The notes under the pieces were generated by a model, which was not told where the DNA came from, ran no database searches, and saw only the letters and a list, made by a program, of their open reading frames with translations. Below, piece after piece: positions 51,237-62,543 of a DNA stretch of 64,000 bases (the stretch's first letter is position 1; the number at the start of each line of letters is the position of its first letter). The stretch comes from Diadophis punctatus similis (lineage: Eukaryota; Chordata; Lepidosauria; Squamata; Dipsadidae), in the NCBI GenBank assembly GCA_023053685.1, contig JALIGW010000029.1, positions 3,420,501 through 3,484,500 of the forward strand. The letters are read 5' to 3'. A program made the translations under genes and the position numbers.

Positions 51237-51644
51237 TTAGGTCCTTGACAGAATGAAGACACTGCCTTGGGGGACACTGCTATTAACTGGTACTGGATTT
51301 GATAGGGCCCTCCCTATTTTGATCATTTGTTGCCTGTTTGACAGGAACAAGGCTATCCACTTGTGTAGGGGTCTGGAGATGCCGTAGGAACTAAGTTTCA
51401 TCATTAATTTGTCATGCACCACTGAGTCAAAGGCTTTGCAGAAGTCTATGTAAATTGCGTCTATTGTTTCATCCTGGTCAAGATGTGTGGTCCAAATGTT
51501 TCTGCAGTGTAGGAGTTGCAGATTACAAGAGAGTTTTTTTCTGAAACCAAACTGCTTATTAGAAAGCAGGTTGTTTGTTTCTAAGTGGAGGGAGATGGAT
51601 TGGTTTATAATCGATTCCATGACTTTACAGGTGACGCAACACAA
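51237..51644 (-). pseudogene. CR1-like reverse transcriptase, truncated (copy B)
   Basis: 135 codons including IYIDFCKAFDSVVHDKL and VPQGSV, keeping the motif-B Pro that copy A has lost. It is then cut short by the internal deletion, so no catalytic double-Asp box remains. Confidence 0.85.
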
Positions 51645-51672
51645 TGAAATTGGTCTGTAATTTTCTACTAGA

Positions 51673-51963
51673 CTAGGGTATGACCGTGGCTATTGACCAT
51701 AATTCAGGCAAGGAGCTGGTTCTGAAAGATACCTTGTTGATTGTGCTTAGAGGTTCAGCTAGGGCAGTGGCAAGCTTTTTCAAGAAGTAGGCACGTAATC
51801 CATCAGGGCCAATGGATAGAGATGGCTTTAGGTTGCGTAGTGCTGTTTCAACGTTAACTGCTGTAAAGTCAATACATAGTAAGTCGTTACAATTTCTTTT
51901 GGTGCGACTGGGAAATGGGGGGCAGTAGCCATTGCTGTCGACAAAGACTGAACTGAAGAACAT
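51673..51963 (-). pseudogene. CR1-like LINE, pre-RT segment (copy B)
   Basis: 96 codons with 'SLSIGPDGLRAYFLKKLATA'. Copy A lacks one codon here (CAYLKK). Confidence 0.75.
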
Positions 51964-52230
51964 ATTGAAGAGGTTGGCCTTAACAGCTTCATCGTTACAG
52001 TCTTCCCCGTTAGGCCCTTTTAGGGTTGGGATAGATTTCGAGTCTTTGAGTTTGGCATTTATGAAATTGTAGAAGGCTTGGGGGGAGTTGGAGTTTAACA
52101 GCTCCTCCTCCTGTCAGCAATGGTGATTGATACATTCAGCCTTTATCTGGCGGCATAAGGTTTTGTAGCGGTTTTTAAAGTTGGCTACGTAGCTAGGTTT
52201 TATGTTTACGCCAAATAGATTTTTTGGGGG

Positions 52231-52245
52231 GATTGTAGCTTTCTT
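52231..52245. other. Empty site of the HAL1-like insertion
   Basis: 'gattgtagctttctt' is present once here, with flanks matching both sides of the 30415-33146 insertion in copy A. Confidence 0.93.
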
Positions 52246-52320
52246 ATTGTTATGGGTAATTTGTTATTATTTTTGGTTTTAGGGGTTATTTTTTGGTACA
52301 TATAGATTAATGACTCAATT

Positions 52321-53290
52321 GACTTCGAGCAAGAAAGTGTTATAATGGTCTTCTGCAGTATTGCAACCTGTTTGGAGTGAACAAATTCTATGTTGTGTGA
52401 GAACCTCTTCCTTTTACATATACTGAACTTATCATCACACAGTTTCACTGACTGATGGGGAAAATGCACTCTGAGATATATATTTCTAAGTAAAAAAAAT
52501 AGGATTCATGAATAGACTGAAAAAAAATATAAACCTTATAAGTTTCTGCTGGTTGCAAAGTTCCATATTAATTTAATCAGAAATTGTCTTTATCCCTTTT
52601 TGGGCATCAATTTTCCTATGAAGAATAATATTCATTCAGAACTAACTCTAAAGAAATAAAGAAATCATTCCAGTCAAAGATGTGAAAAGATGTTTGTTTA
52701 AAGGATAATAGAATAATGTTTAGCAAACTGTATTTTTCTTCATTCTGGTTCCTTTCTGGATATGTTGAATTCCAGATCCAATACACCCAAGTCTTCATGG
52801 CAATAGATTGGATAAACCTAGCTGAATAATGTGGAAATAGCTATTATTAACATTATAGATGTGATAATCATGAATCAAAAAACCATCTGGATAAAATACC
52901 AGGCTTATGATATAATAGTATGATTGTTTACAATATTAATCTGCACTGCACCCAATTAATATATGATAATCCTCAAAAGGATGATAACACAGAAGCCCAG
53001 CTTTAGGAAAGCTGTACAAATATATTGATTTTCACTAATGTTCTTCTTCTTTAGAAACAACAATTATGAAACAAAGCCATTTATTACCAAGTGTTTTTCT
53101 TAGGGCATTTATGAGCTCCTTGATACTCCAAGTCACATAAATCCTAAGCAGTATTGCTCTAGTTTGGCATGGCTAATTGAACAGGCAATCTCAATTTCCA
53201 CAAAACCAAAATGGATTTGGATATTTTTTAGTTTGTAAAGTTAATAACGAAAGCTATATTTATACACACATGCACCCCCCCCACACACAC
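52321..53290. other. Non-coding part of segmental copy B
   Basis: Near-identical to 33231-34190. No gene. Confidence 0.6.
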
Positions 53291-53297
53291 ACATATA

Positions 53298-53781
53298 TCG
53301 TATTTTTCGGAGTATAAGACGCACCGGAGTATAAGATGCAGCTTAGTTTTTGGGGAGGAAAATAGGGGGGGGGATCTGCCTACCAGGTATTCATCTGGCT
53401 ACCGTCCTTGGTCTGGTCAGTTTCAGCACATTATTTTATCCCCTGGTTAGGACTTAAAAAGACCTTCTTCGGAGAGAGTAACAATGAAAGAGCCTGCAAG
53501 CCAGTAAGAGCTGGGAAGATTGTTAGCACCTGGTTAGGGCTAGAAAAAAACTTATTCGGAGAAAGTAGAGCAATGAAAAAAAAACCTGCAAAGACTTAGG
53601 GCTGGAAAAACATTCTTTGGAGAGAGTAACAATGGAAAAGCCTGCAAGGTAAGAGCTGGGAAGATCTGTTAGCACCTAGTTAGGGCTGGAAAAAAAGCTA
53701 CATTCGAAGTATAAGACACACTCAAATTTTCAGCCACTTTTAGGGAGGAAAAAGGTGCGTCTTATACTCCGAAAAATATGG
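53298..53781. mobile_element. TA-flanked MITE
   Basis: Ends 'gtatttttcggagtataaga' and 'tcttatactccgaaaaata' extend to about 28-bp inverted repeats (cgcacc at the inner side). They are flanked by TA (53296-53297 and 53782-53783). Same family as 37415. It sits at the start of the ATACAT microsatellite and is absent from copy A there. The interior contains repeated 'gttagcacctggttagg' and 'gcctgcaag' words, non-coding. Confidence 0.85.
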
Positions 53782-53989
<208 letters not shown>

Positions 53990-54134
53990 AAACCACAGAA
54001 ATATAAGCATATAAAACTGCTTATAAGTTTGAAAGTTCAGAACCAACCACAATCTTTATTTTTGTTAAACTGTGAACTATTATAATATTTATAGTTAGAT
54101 TATATAATAGCATATCATAGTGGTTCTCAACCTG

Positions 54135-54365
54135 CAGGGGTGAAATGCGGTTTGGGCGGGCCAGTCGGTAGTTGCAGAGCCAACGGAGCCGGTGGTGGTT
54201 GCGGCGCAGGGCATCCGCATGCACAGAGGGAAAAAAAGCTCAAATGGCGGCATCCAGGCGGGCGGGAGAAGCGGGCGGGGGAAGCCCCACACCGTGACTG
54301 CCACCGGCTCCGTCGGCTCTGCGACGACCGACTGGCCCGCCCAAACCGGGAGCATTTCACCCCTG
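54135..54365. mobile_element. Inner hAT-like MITE 1 (copy B)
   Basis: Counterpart of 35041-35258, with a few extra bases ('gcgggcgggagaagcgggcg'). Confidence 0.8.
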
Positions 54366-54448
54366 CTGCAGACCCCTGGGGGCATGATATCATCACAAGG
54401 GGTCCGTGAAGGCTGGAAAAAGGTTATGATTTAAATATTGAGCTAAGT

Positions 54449-54598
54449 CAGTGATGGGTTCTAAATCCCATCGCTACTAGTTCCCGCACGTGCTCGCATG
54501 TGCTTGCATGCGCAGAAGTGTCTGGGGTGGGCGGAGCCTCCTGCCGCTCCCACTCCCGGTTCGTAGAACTGGGCCATACTAGTAGCAACCCACCGCTG
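54449..54598. mobile_element. Inner hAT-like MITE 2 (copy B)
   Basis: Counterpart of 35344-35498 with the same 8-bp duplication 'agctaagt' (54441-54448 and 54599-54606). Confidence 0.9.
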
Positions 54599-54906
54599 AG
54601 CTAAGTGTTGGGGGTCTTGGAGGTCTGTGGCCCTTGAAATACCTTTTGTGGCCATGCGCCATAAGGTATTTAAAGGAAGCCCATGGCAAAGAAAAGGCTG
54701 AGAACCACTGGTGTATCATAGTTACAAACTTCAGATTTTTACTATCCATAGTGATAAAGGTTTTTGATCCTGAGATGTGTAAAAACCATAATTTTGATTT
54801 AAGGTTACCAGGAACCTTCTCTTTGTTGATTGCTAACAAGTAAATTCTTCTTCTCATTGATGGTCTTCCTCTTTGGAAATGGCAGTGCTTGTAATGAAGT
54901 TGTCCA

Positions 54907-54953
54907 TTAAATGTATCTAGGATTATTCCCTTTAAAAATCCATATGTTGCCCA
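54907..54953 (-). pseudogene. Severed C-terminal tail of OR copy B
   Basis: Codes, on the - strand, for the end of the OR (tail KGNNPRYI then TAA, stop at 54909-54907) that matches the end of copy A (KENNPRYI). It is now separated from the rest of its gene (61609 onward) by a 6.65-kb L1 insertion. Confidence 0.92.
54934..54953. repeat. Target-site duplication of L1, left
   Basis: 'aaaaatccatatgttgccca', repeated at 61611-61630; two more T bases on the left side also match. Confidence 0.95.
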
Positions 54954-56325
54954 GACTTCCGGCGCGGGGCCATGGCGGAGCGAAGCTGAGAAGCAAACCG
55001 CTGCAACTTAGCTCAACTTTCTTCGTTCAGACTGCCTAAAATCCGCAGCGTGGAGCCTCGTAGGGGCTAGCGTGAGGAAGGGGAACATCGAGTGAGGATG
55101 GGAGGAGGTGCAAACCCCTGCCGAAGCAGATGGGAACCCCAAACCTGAACGAAGAAGAAACCAGCAAGCTGCGCTGGTCCAGAGGTATGGCTGCCTGAGC
55201 ATACAGCAAGGAAGGGAGAGATAGAGGAACGGCAAAATATCTATAAATCATTGGAAATATCAAATCAAATTGGATTACAACTTTCTTTTTCGGAGAATAC
55301 TCCCATAGAGAAGCGATCGGCACTCCCGAAGGACAAGTGAGTCTCCAAAAAAGGACTTAGTGGCGCCTCAGCGGAAAGAAGCGAAAGGTGAGACAAAATA
55401 AAATAAAATCAAGAACGGACTGCTTTAAAGGGACACGAACTAGAAAGAACTACGGGAGAAACAGCTGATGGTAGAAAAAGGAATTTACGACACGGTTATA
55501 TTTGAAACGTTTTGAAACCAAGGGGGAAAAAAAAGAACTGTGACAAAGCAATCTTTTAGACATCTTGAATAGACTGTGAAACAGAAATAGAAGACAGAAG
55601 ACCCCTCCCCTAAGAGACACTTTTAAGATATAAATATACAATACTTGATCATCTTGAAATTAAAAACTTTAATTTATATATCAACTAAAGTTATAACCAG
55701 TAATATTTTGATATTTAAATCCTAACATATAGCTACTAAAGTTATAATTAGAAATACGTGAACACTTAAGTAATTAACTATCACTGTTATTATATACTAG
55801 ATTCTATGGAAAGTAAGAAATAAGATTCTTAAATGTATTAATAATAATAATTTGAATTAAGTAATTGAATTAAGTGATTTTATATTTTCCTATTACTGAA
55901 GCTCAAGTTGTTTAAGCTGTTTAAGTTGTGAATTAATAATGATAGAAATTACTAGTAAATATCCCTGATTTATATACTGAAAAGATAAGTTTAAAAAAAA
56001 AAGTAATAATAACAATCCCTTGATAGAAATATACTACATAGAAAACTGATGTTTAAATGATTAATAATTAATTCTTCTTTCCTATCTCCTTCTCTCAAAA
56101 CACGAATAATATTCTCCACTACTCTCCTTTATTGTACTTTAATGACTTTCTGACTTTCCTTTGATTTCTTTAAACTTTAGACTCTCTATCTCTCTACCCC
56201 TCTCTTTCTCCTTTGTAACTAGTAATATTAATTTCTACTTTCTACCTTAAGAATACTAAATATAACATATTAGGAATTAGAAAGGATAAAGTATAAGTAT
56301 AAGTATAAGGATAAGGAAAAAATAT

Positions 56326-57435
56326 ATGAAAGTGTGGAATAACTTTTTTAGTAGAGTGATAATGTCAACAACAACAACTCTGACTAAACCGATCAAGAAA
56401 CCAACTCCGGCAACACCCTCAGCGACAGGGCAAAAACTGATTACAGAAATGGCAACTACAGAAAAACAAGGACAAGCACCCTCACTAAACATTATGCAGG
56501 CCACACTAGATAGAATACAAGAATTTATGATGACACAACAAGAAACAATGGTCAAAATGCAACAAACAATATTTAACAATCAGGAACAGACAAATGAAAA
56601 TTTTGAAGAAGTTAAGGGAAACATCAAAAAATTAGATAATAGAATGGAGATAATCCAGGGAGTGGTTGCCAAACACGAACAACAAATTAAAAATCTAGAG
56701 GAAAAAACAGATGTAACCGATAAAAAAATAGAGGAAACAGAAGAATCACTAAGAGCAAAAAACAAGGAATTAGAGGGGGCCATTGCACTTCTCGAGATGG
56801 AGAAATCAGCATTTTACTTAAGGTTTCAAAACATACCAGAAGTGAAAGAGGAGGAGTTACGTGAACAGGTAGTAGAGATATTGGCGGAAGCTCTACAGGT
56901 AGACAAAGAAGAAATAAGTAGACATATAGATGAGGTTTACAGAGTACAAACAAACTTTGCAAAAAGACACAAACTACCCAGGGAGGTACACGTACGATTT
57001 ACTAAAAAAGCAATAAGGGACGAAATCTATAAAACCACAAGAACGGAACAAATATTACACAAGGAAAGAGAAATCAATGTATTAAAACAAATCCCTAAGC
57101 GAATAAGAGAAAAGAGAAGGGACTTACAATACTGCACTGCAAAATTAATAAGACAAGAAATTCCTTTTAGATGGTTGATTCCGGAAGGAATCCTAGTAAC
57201 ATGGAAAGGGAAAAAAATAAAGATAGAAACAATGGAGGAAGCAGACCAATTTATTGAAACACATCTAGAAAAAGAAAGAGAGAGTAGTACAGAGGGAGAG
57301 GGACGAAGCCAGGAAGAAAAAGAAATGGTAGAAGAAATGGAGAGAATGAAAAGACAAGAGAGAGAGGGAGATAGGAAGATGAAATCAAAAGAAATAAGGA
57401 CCGCGAGACTAACAAGAGCAACGAGTAAAAAATAA
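56326..57435 (+). CDS. L1 ORF1 protein
   Basis: An intact frame of 369 codons from 56326; Met13 at 56362 (MSTTTTLTKP) is an alternative start. Residues about 50-160 are a heptad-like coiled coil (for example NNQEQTNENFEEVKGNIKKL). Residues about 160-260 form the RRM (SAFYLRFQNIPEVKEEEL) and about 260-320 the C-terminal domain (IPFRWLIPEGILVTWKGKKI), ending in a Glu/Lys/Arg-rich tail. L1 ORF1 proteins trimerise through the coiled coil and bind L1 RNA. It is separated from ORF2 by one base. It resembles the ORF1 of the HAL1-like element at 31397 but is clearly diverged from it. Confidence 0.92.
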   Translation: MKVWNNFFSRVIMSTTTTLTKPIKKPTPATPSATGQKLITEMATTEKQGQAPSLNIMQATLDRIQEFMMTQQETMVKMQQTIFNNQEQTNENFEEVKGNIKKLDNRMEIIQGVVAKHEQQIKNLEEKTDVTDKKIEETEESLRAKNKELEGAIALLEMEKSAFYLRFQNIPEVKEEELREQVVEILAEALQVDKEEISRHIDEVYRVQTNFAKRHKLPREVHVRFTKKAIRDEIYKTTRTEQILHKEREINVLKQIPKRIREKRRDLQYCTAKLIRQEIPFRWLIPEGILVTWKGKKIKIETMEEADQFIETHLEKERESSTEGEGRSQEEKEMVEEMERMKRQEREGDRKMKSKEIRTARLTRATSKK

Positions 57436-57436
57436 A

Positions 57437-60400
57437 ATGCAAAATCAAATTAAAATATTTTCAGTAAACATAAATGGAATCAACTCACCAATAAAAAGAA
57501 GGCAAATACTCAATAGACTACAGAAACAAGGATCAGATATCACATGTTTACAGGAAGTTCATATAAAAAATGAAGAGTATAAACTATTAGAAAAACCTAA
57601 GATAGGTAATCTCTTTACATCCTAGCCGACTCAAGAAAAAGAGGAATAGCACTATACATAAAAAGTTGGTTAAGCCCCAAGCAAATATATAGGGACACAG
57701 AAGGAAGAATACTCATAGTAGAAATTACTATTGATAAAATCAAAATACTGTTAGTAGTCATCTACGCCCCCAACAATGGACAAAAAGAATTCTATGCAAC
57801 ACTATACCAACAAATTATCAAACTAGAGAGAGAAAACATTTGCATAATTGGAGATTTTAATGCAGTAGTAGATGCCAAAGAAGATTATAAATCGGGATCA
57901 AAAAAAAATCTGGAAAGGAAAATCTTACCCAAAAACTTTTTTGAAATGGTGAATGAATTTAAAATAAAAGATATATGGAGAGAAAGACACCAGAAACAGA
58001 ACCAATACATATACTTTTCAAACCCACACCAATCCTGGTCCAGACTCGATATGGCTTGGTCCAATATAGAACCAATTATAAAAATAGAGAGTGTAGAAAT
58101 AGAACCAAACACGTGGGCAGACCATAATCCCATAGTAATTACAATAAGAGGAATAAGCAAGGTAAGAAGAAGATGGATGATGAGCCAGAAAATAATAAAA
58201 GAAAAAGAATTTAAACAATATATGGAGAAAGAATTAACTTTCTTCCTACAGGAGAATTGGAATAAAGATACAACTATACAGAATATTTGGGACACTATGA
58301 AAGCATATACAAGAGGACTAACTATTGCCTATTCTAGTAAAAAAAAATAAAAATAAAAATAAGCAAATTAATGACTTACAAAACAAGATAGGGGAACTAG
58401 AACGTAAATTACAAGAGACACCACAAAGTAAGGAAATAAAAGAAGAAAAGGAATTAATTAAACACAAAATAAATTTGATATCACAAGAAGAAATTGCATT
58501 AAAAATTAAGACATCAAAACAAAATTACTTCGAACATGCCAATAAACCAGGTAGATGGCTGGCTTATAAATTAAGAAAAGAAAAGGAAAAAAAAACAATA
58601 CAACAATTAGAGGATTCGCTAGGGAGAATGCAATCTGCAATAGAGGGAAAAAAAGAAATAGCAAGAGAATACTATAGTGAGCTATATAGCAAAGATAACA
58701 TACAAAATTCCAATATAGCGCAACTACCAGAGGCCATTAAAGATAGGATGGATGAAGAAATAACACTGACTGAGTTAGAAAAAGCAATTAAGAATAAAAA
58801 AAATAATAAAACCCCAGGACCCGATGGAATTCCAGCAGAATATTATAAAGAATTACAAACGATCTTGAAAAATATACAATTAATTACATACAATGAAGTA
58901 TTAACTAAAGGAGCAATTCCAGACTCATGGACAGAGGCATTGATAACAATAATCCCAAAAGACACCACTATGAAGCATAAAATCCAGAACTACAGGCCAA
59001 TCTCGCTGTTAAACTCAGACTACAAAATTTTTGCTTCAATAATGGCGGAAAGACTGAAAAAAACGCTCATCGAAATCATACACCCAGACCAAAATGGCTT
59101 CCTACCAAACAGATACATTAAAAACAATATAAGAACAATTATAAATATTTTAGAATATTATGAGACACACCCAGGGGAATCCGTGGCACTCATATTTTTA
59201 GATGCCCAAAAGGCATTTGATAATTTAAATTGGGACTTTATAACAAATCAATTAAATAAAATGAATTTTGGAGAAAAGTATATAAGGACAATTAAATCAA
59301 TTTATTCAAAACAAACTGCTAAAATTCTTATCAATGGAGAAACTACTAAAAACTTTAATACAGAAAAAGGAGTTAGACAAGGCTGTCCGCTCTCCCCCTT
59401 ATTATTTATATTATCACTGGAATCACTATTACAGAAGGTAAGGGAAAACAAGGAAATAAAAGGACTCAAGATAAAAGAACAAGAATACAAACTGCAGGCA
59501 TTTGCTGATGATTTGGTTTTTAACATTGAAGAACCATTAGAGGTAGGACCAATTTTACTAAAAGAAATAAACGAATTTGGAAAAGTTGCTGGTCTTAAAA
59601 TTAACAAACAAAAAACTAAAATAATATCCAAAAACTTGACAGATACACAAAATAATGAATTAGAAAAGAAATTAGAACTACAAATTGTAAAGAAAATAAA
59701 ATACTTAGGAATAAACTTGTCAGCGAAATGCACCACAATAAAAGAAGGAAACTATATGGAAATTTAAAACAAATTGAAAAGAAACTAGACAAATGGAACA
59801 AATTACAAATCTCCCTTGTCGGTAGAATTGCAGCGATTAAGATGTCAATATTACCCCAAATTTTATACCTATTTCAAACCATACCAATCAAACTAGAAAA
59901 AAAAATACTTTGAACAATTAAATAAGATACTAACCAAATTTATATGGGCAGGAAAGAAACCGAGAATTAAATTAAAATATTTACAACAAAATAGGAACCA
60001 GGGAAGATTTGGATTGCCAGATTTTGAATTATACTACCAAGCATCTGCCCTAACATGGATAAAGGACTGGATACAAATTAAAAACAGACGCTTACTGGTA
60101 TTAGAAGGTCATGACTTACATTTAGGGTGGCACGGATTCCTCTGGGATGACAAACATAAAACACATTCATATTTCAAAAGACACAAAATCAGAGATTCTC
60201 TCCTTGGAATTTGGCTTAAGATTAAAAAACAATATTATACAAAAACACCACCTTGGTTTTCTGTTATGGAAGCTATTACACATCCCAATACAACAAATCT
60301 GAATAAAATGGTCACATATGAAGAAATACTAGAAGAAGGGGGAGCCTTAAAATCTATATCAAAACTAGAACAGGAAGGAATCAAAATCAATTGGTGGCCA

Positions 60401-61160
60401 TATTTTCAAATTAAGAATAGATTAGAAAATGACAAAAGAAAGTACGGAATACAAAAAGTAAGATCAGGATTAGACAAGATTTTATTAGGTCAAGAACAAA
60501 AAGCAATAACCAAAATATATAAATTTCTTCTAAAATATAAAATGCAAAAAGATATAATAAAGGGAAATATGATAAGTTGGACTAAAAACTTTGGATACGA
60601 TATACAACTAAATCAATGGGAAAAAATTTGGAATCAGAACTATAAAATGACAAAATCAGTCTCATATAAAGAAAATTATTATAAACTATTTTATTGATGG
60701 GACCTCCCCCCAGCGAGATTGGCAAAAATGTATAAAAATCTAGCACCTAATTGTTGGAGATGCCAACACAAATCAGGATCTTATTACCATATGTGGTGGA
60801 CCTGTCCAAAAATAAAAAAACTTCTGGAATACAATCAAAAACTGGCTAACAGAAATTACACAACAGGATATAGACATTAAACTGGAAGCTTTCTTGCTGA
60901 GAATTATTAATCAAAAAATGAAAAAAAACCACTACTATATTACACTACATATATTAACAGCGGCAAGAATAATGATAGCACAAAGTTGGAAACTAAATGA
61001 CACTCCTGACGAAAGCAGTATAATTAGAAAAATTTTGGATTGTGCCGAAGCAGACAAATTAACTATGGAACTAAAAGGAAAGGAAGACTCCAATTACTAC
61101 GAAATTTGGAACTTATTCTATAACTGGTATGAAAAACGAAAACAAACATCACCAATATAA
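57437..61160 (+). pseudogene. L1 ORF2 (endonuclease/reverse transcriptase), multiple frameshifts
   Basis: Pieces in order: 57437-57625 (endonuclease start, SVNINGINSPIKRRQIL); a frame change near 57620, then on to about 58350 (GDFNAVVD, WADHNPIVI); 58325-59767 (RT: NYRPISLLNSDYKIFAS, LDAQKAFDNLNW, QGCPLSPLLF and FADDLVF); 59728-59913; 60014-60697; and 60894-61160. Frame changes occur near 57620, 58340 (in an A run), 59750, 59900 (in an A run) and after 60697. A CRWCQH-like cysteine region (NCWRCQHKSGSYYHMWW) lies between 60697 and 60894. Catalytic residues of both domains look present, but no intact protein can be made. Confidence 0.92.
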
Positions 61161-61608
61161 CAAATGTAAACATAAATTAAATAAGACATATAGAAATCTG
61201 ATTAAGGAACTTATAAGAAAATTAGCTATATTATATCAATGTGTATGTATATTATGATATTACAAAACTAAAAACATCTCATTTTTTCTGTACTATTACC
61301 ATTATTATTATTAATATTATTATTAATGCTATTACTATCGTATTATTATTAATGTTATTGTTAATATTATTATTATCACTATCATTGATTTATAATACAT
61401 ATTACAAAAATACAAGACAAAAATTGAAAACTATAAAAAAATAGATTGCTAATACATATTTCTGTAAGATAAATTATAGAGATCGACAGTTTTATAGCTG
61501 TATGCACTTTTTATGTTTTGTATATGTTTGTAAAGTATTTGTTACTGTCATAAATGTTTTCCTTTGTATGTTTTTTAAATGTAAATAATTCAATAAAAAT
61601 TATTTTAA
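61161..61608 (+). other. L1 3' UTR
   Basis: A+T-rich with ATT/ATTATT runs near 61300-61390. AATAAA near 61591 precedes the short tail. Confidence 0.75.
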
Positions 61609-62543
61609 TTAAAAATCCATATGTTGCCCACTGATTTGGTTGCAGCATCTTTCACTTCCTTGTTCCTCAGGCTGTAGATCAAAGGGTTAAGCATGGAGAC
61701 CACAACTGTGTAGAACAATGAGGCCCATTTGTCTTGGTCTATGGAATAGCTGGAGCTGGGCCGAAAATATATGAAGAGAATTGTCCCATGGTATATCCCA
61801 ACAGCTGTCAGGTGAGAAGCACAGGTGGAAAATGCTTTGTGCCTGCCCTCAGCGGAGCGCATTCTCAAGATTGTAGCCAAAATGTAAACATAGGATACAA
61901 GAATCATTCCAATGCTGCTTACTTCAATAAAGCCAGCAATGACAATTATCGTTATTTCACTGATGTATGTATCTGAGCAGGAGATCATTAAGAGTGGAGG
62001 TATGTCACAGAAGAAATGATGAATAACATTTGACCGGCAGAATCTAAGTCGAAATGTTGAGGAAGTGTATACTATTGTATCCATTAGGCCTATACAATAT
62101 GCAACAGCAATCATTTGTTGGCAGACCTTTTTGGACATTATAGCTGGATAGAGGAGTGGATTGCAGATGGCCACATATCTGTCATAGGCCATCATGGCCA
62201 ACAAAACACACCCTGTATCTGCAAATGTAGCAATCAGAAAGAGCTGTGTCACACAGGCACCGAATGAAATTCTTTTTCCTTCAACCAACAAGTCAATCAG
62301 CATTTTTGGAGAAATGGTTGAAGAGCAGCAGAGATCAACAAAGGAGAGGTTGCACAGGAAGTAATACATGGGTTTGTGAAGTTGGGCTTTAGTGGAAATC
62401 AACAGAATCATCCCCAGATTCCCTAATACAGTGATGACATAAACCAAGAGGAAGACCGTAAAAAGAATAAGTTGCATTTTGGGATTGTCTGTCAATCCCT
62501 GAAGAATGAATTCGGTAATGACAGAACCATTTCCTTTATCCAT
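61605..62543 (-). CDS. Olfactory receptor (copy B), tail truncated by L1
   Basis: An open frame of 312 residues, nearly identical to copy A: MDKGNGS start, GN 41-42, [20 protein letters not shown], an intact loop 2 ([18 protein letters not shown]), KAFSTCASH and the TM7 box. After GNIWIF the frame enters L1 3' sequence, adds one Asn and stops, so the last eight host-coded residues are replaced by one. The seven-helix core is complete and the receptor may still work. The TM7 signature reads SMLNPLIY instead of PMLNPLIY. Its mRNA would now continue antisense through the L1 for its 3' end, unless a signal near the junction is used. Confidence 0.92.
   Translation of the reverse strand: MDKGNGSVITEFILQGLTDNPKMQLILFTVFLLVYVITVLGNLGMILLISTKAQLHKPMYYFLCNLSFVDLCCSSTISPKMLIDLLVEGKRISFGACVTQLFLIATFADTGCVLLAMMAYDRYVAICNPLLYPAIMSKKVCQQMIAVAYCIGLMDTIVYTSSTFRLRFCRSNVIHHFFCDIPPLLMISCSDTYISEITIIVIAGFIEVSSIGMILVSYVYILATILRMRSAEGRHKAFSTCASHLTAVGIYHGTILFIYFRPSSSYSIDQDKWASLFYTVVVSMLNPLIYSLRNKEVKDAATKSVGNIWIFN
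61611..61630. repeat. Target-site duplication of L1, right
   Basis: Exact copy of 54934-54953. It lies within the OR copy B coding region (residues SVGNIWIF). Confidence 0.95.

Larger units (their letters stand above)
50609..52320 (-). mobile_element. CR1-like LINE, copy B
   Basis: Same dead LINE as at 27776-33230, without the L1-type insertion. About 270 bp of the RT region present in copy A (roughly 29160-29430) is missing at about 51256, removing the catalytic FADD region. Confidence 0.85.
54118..54710. mobile_element. Outer hAT-like element holding two more (copy B)
   Basis: Counterpart of 35024-35610. Duplications 'gcatatca' (54110-54117) and 'gtgtatca' (54711-54718) match at 6 of 8, better than in copy A. 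Confidence 0.8.
54954..61608 (+). mobile_element. L1 LINE, full length, ORF2 broken
   Basis: A 5' region starting 'gacttccggcgcggggccat' (GC-rich, then A+T-rich) runs to 56325. It is followed by intact ORF1, an ORF2 with several frameshifts, and a 3' UTR with AATAAA near 61591. A 20-22 bp target duplication fixes both ends. The insertion lies inside the last codons of OR copy B, in the opposite orientation. The long perfect duplication suggests recent arrival, although ORF2 is already damaged. There is no long poly(A), only a short A+T-rich end. Confidence 0.93.

Noticed and set aside
61734..61976. 80-codon frame antisense to the OR, also present in copies A and C
   Set aside because: It is the antisense shadow of a conserved OR coding region, kept open by the receptor sequence.
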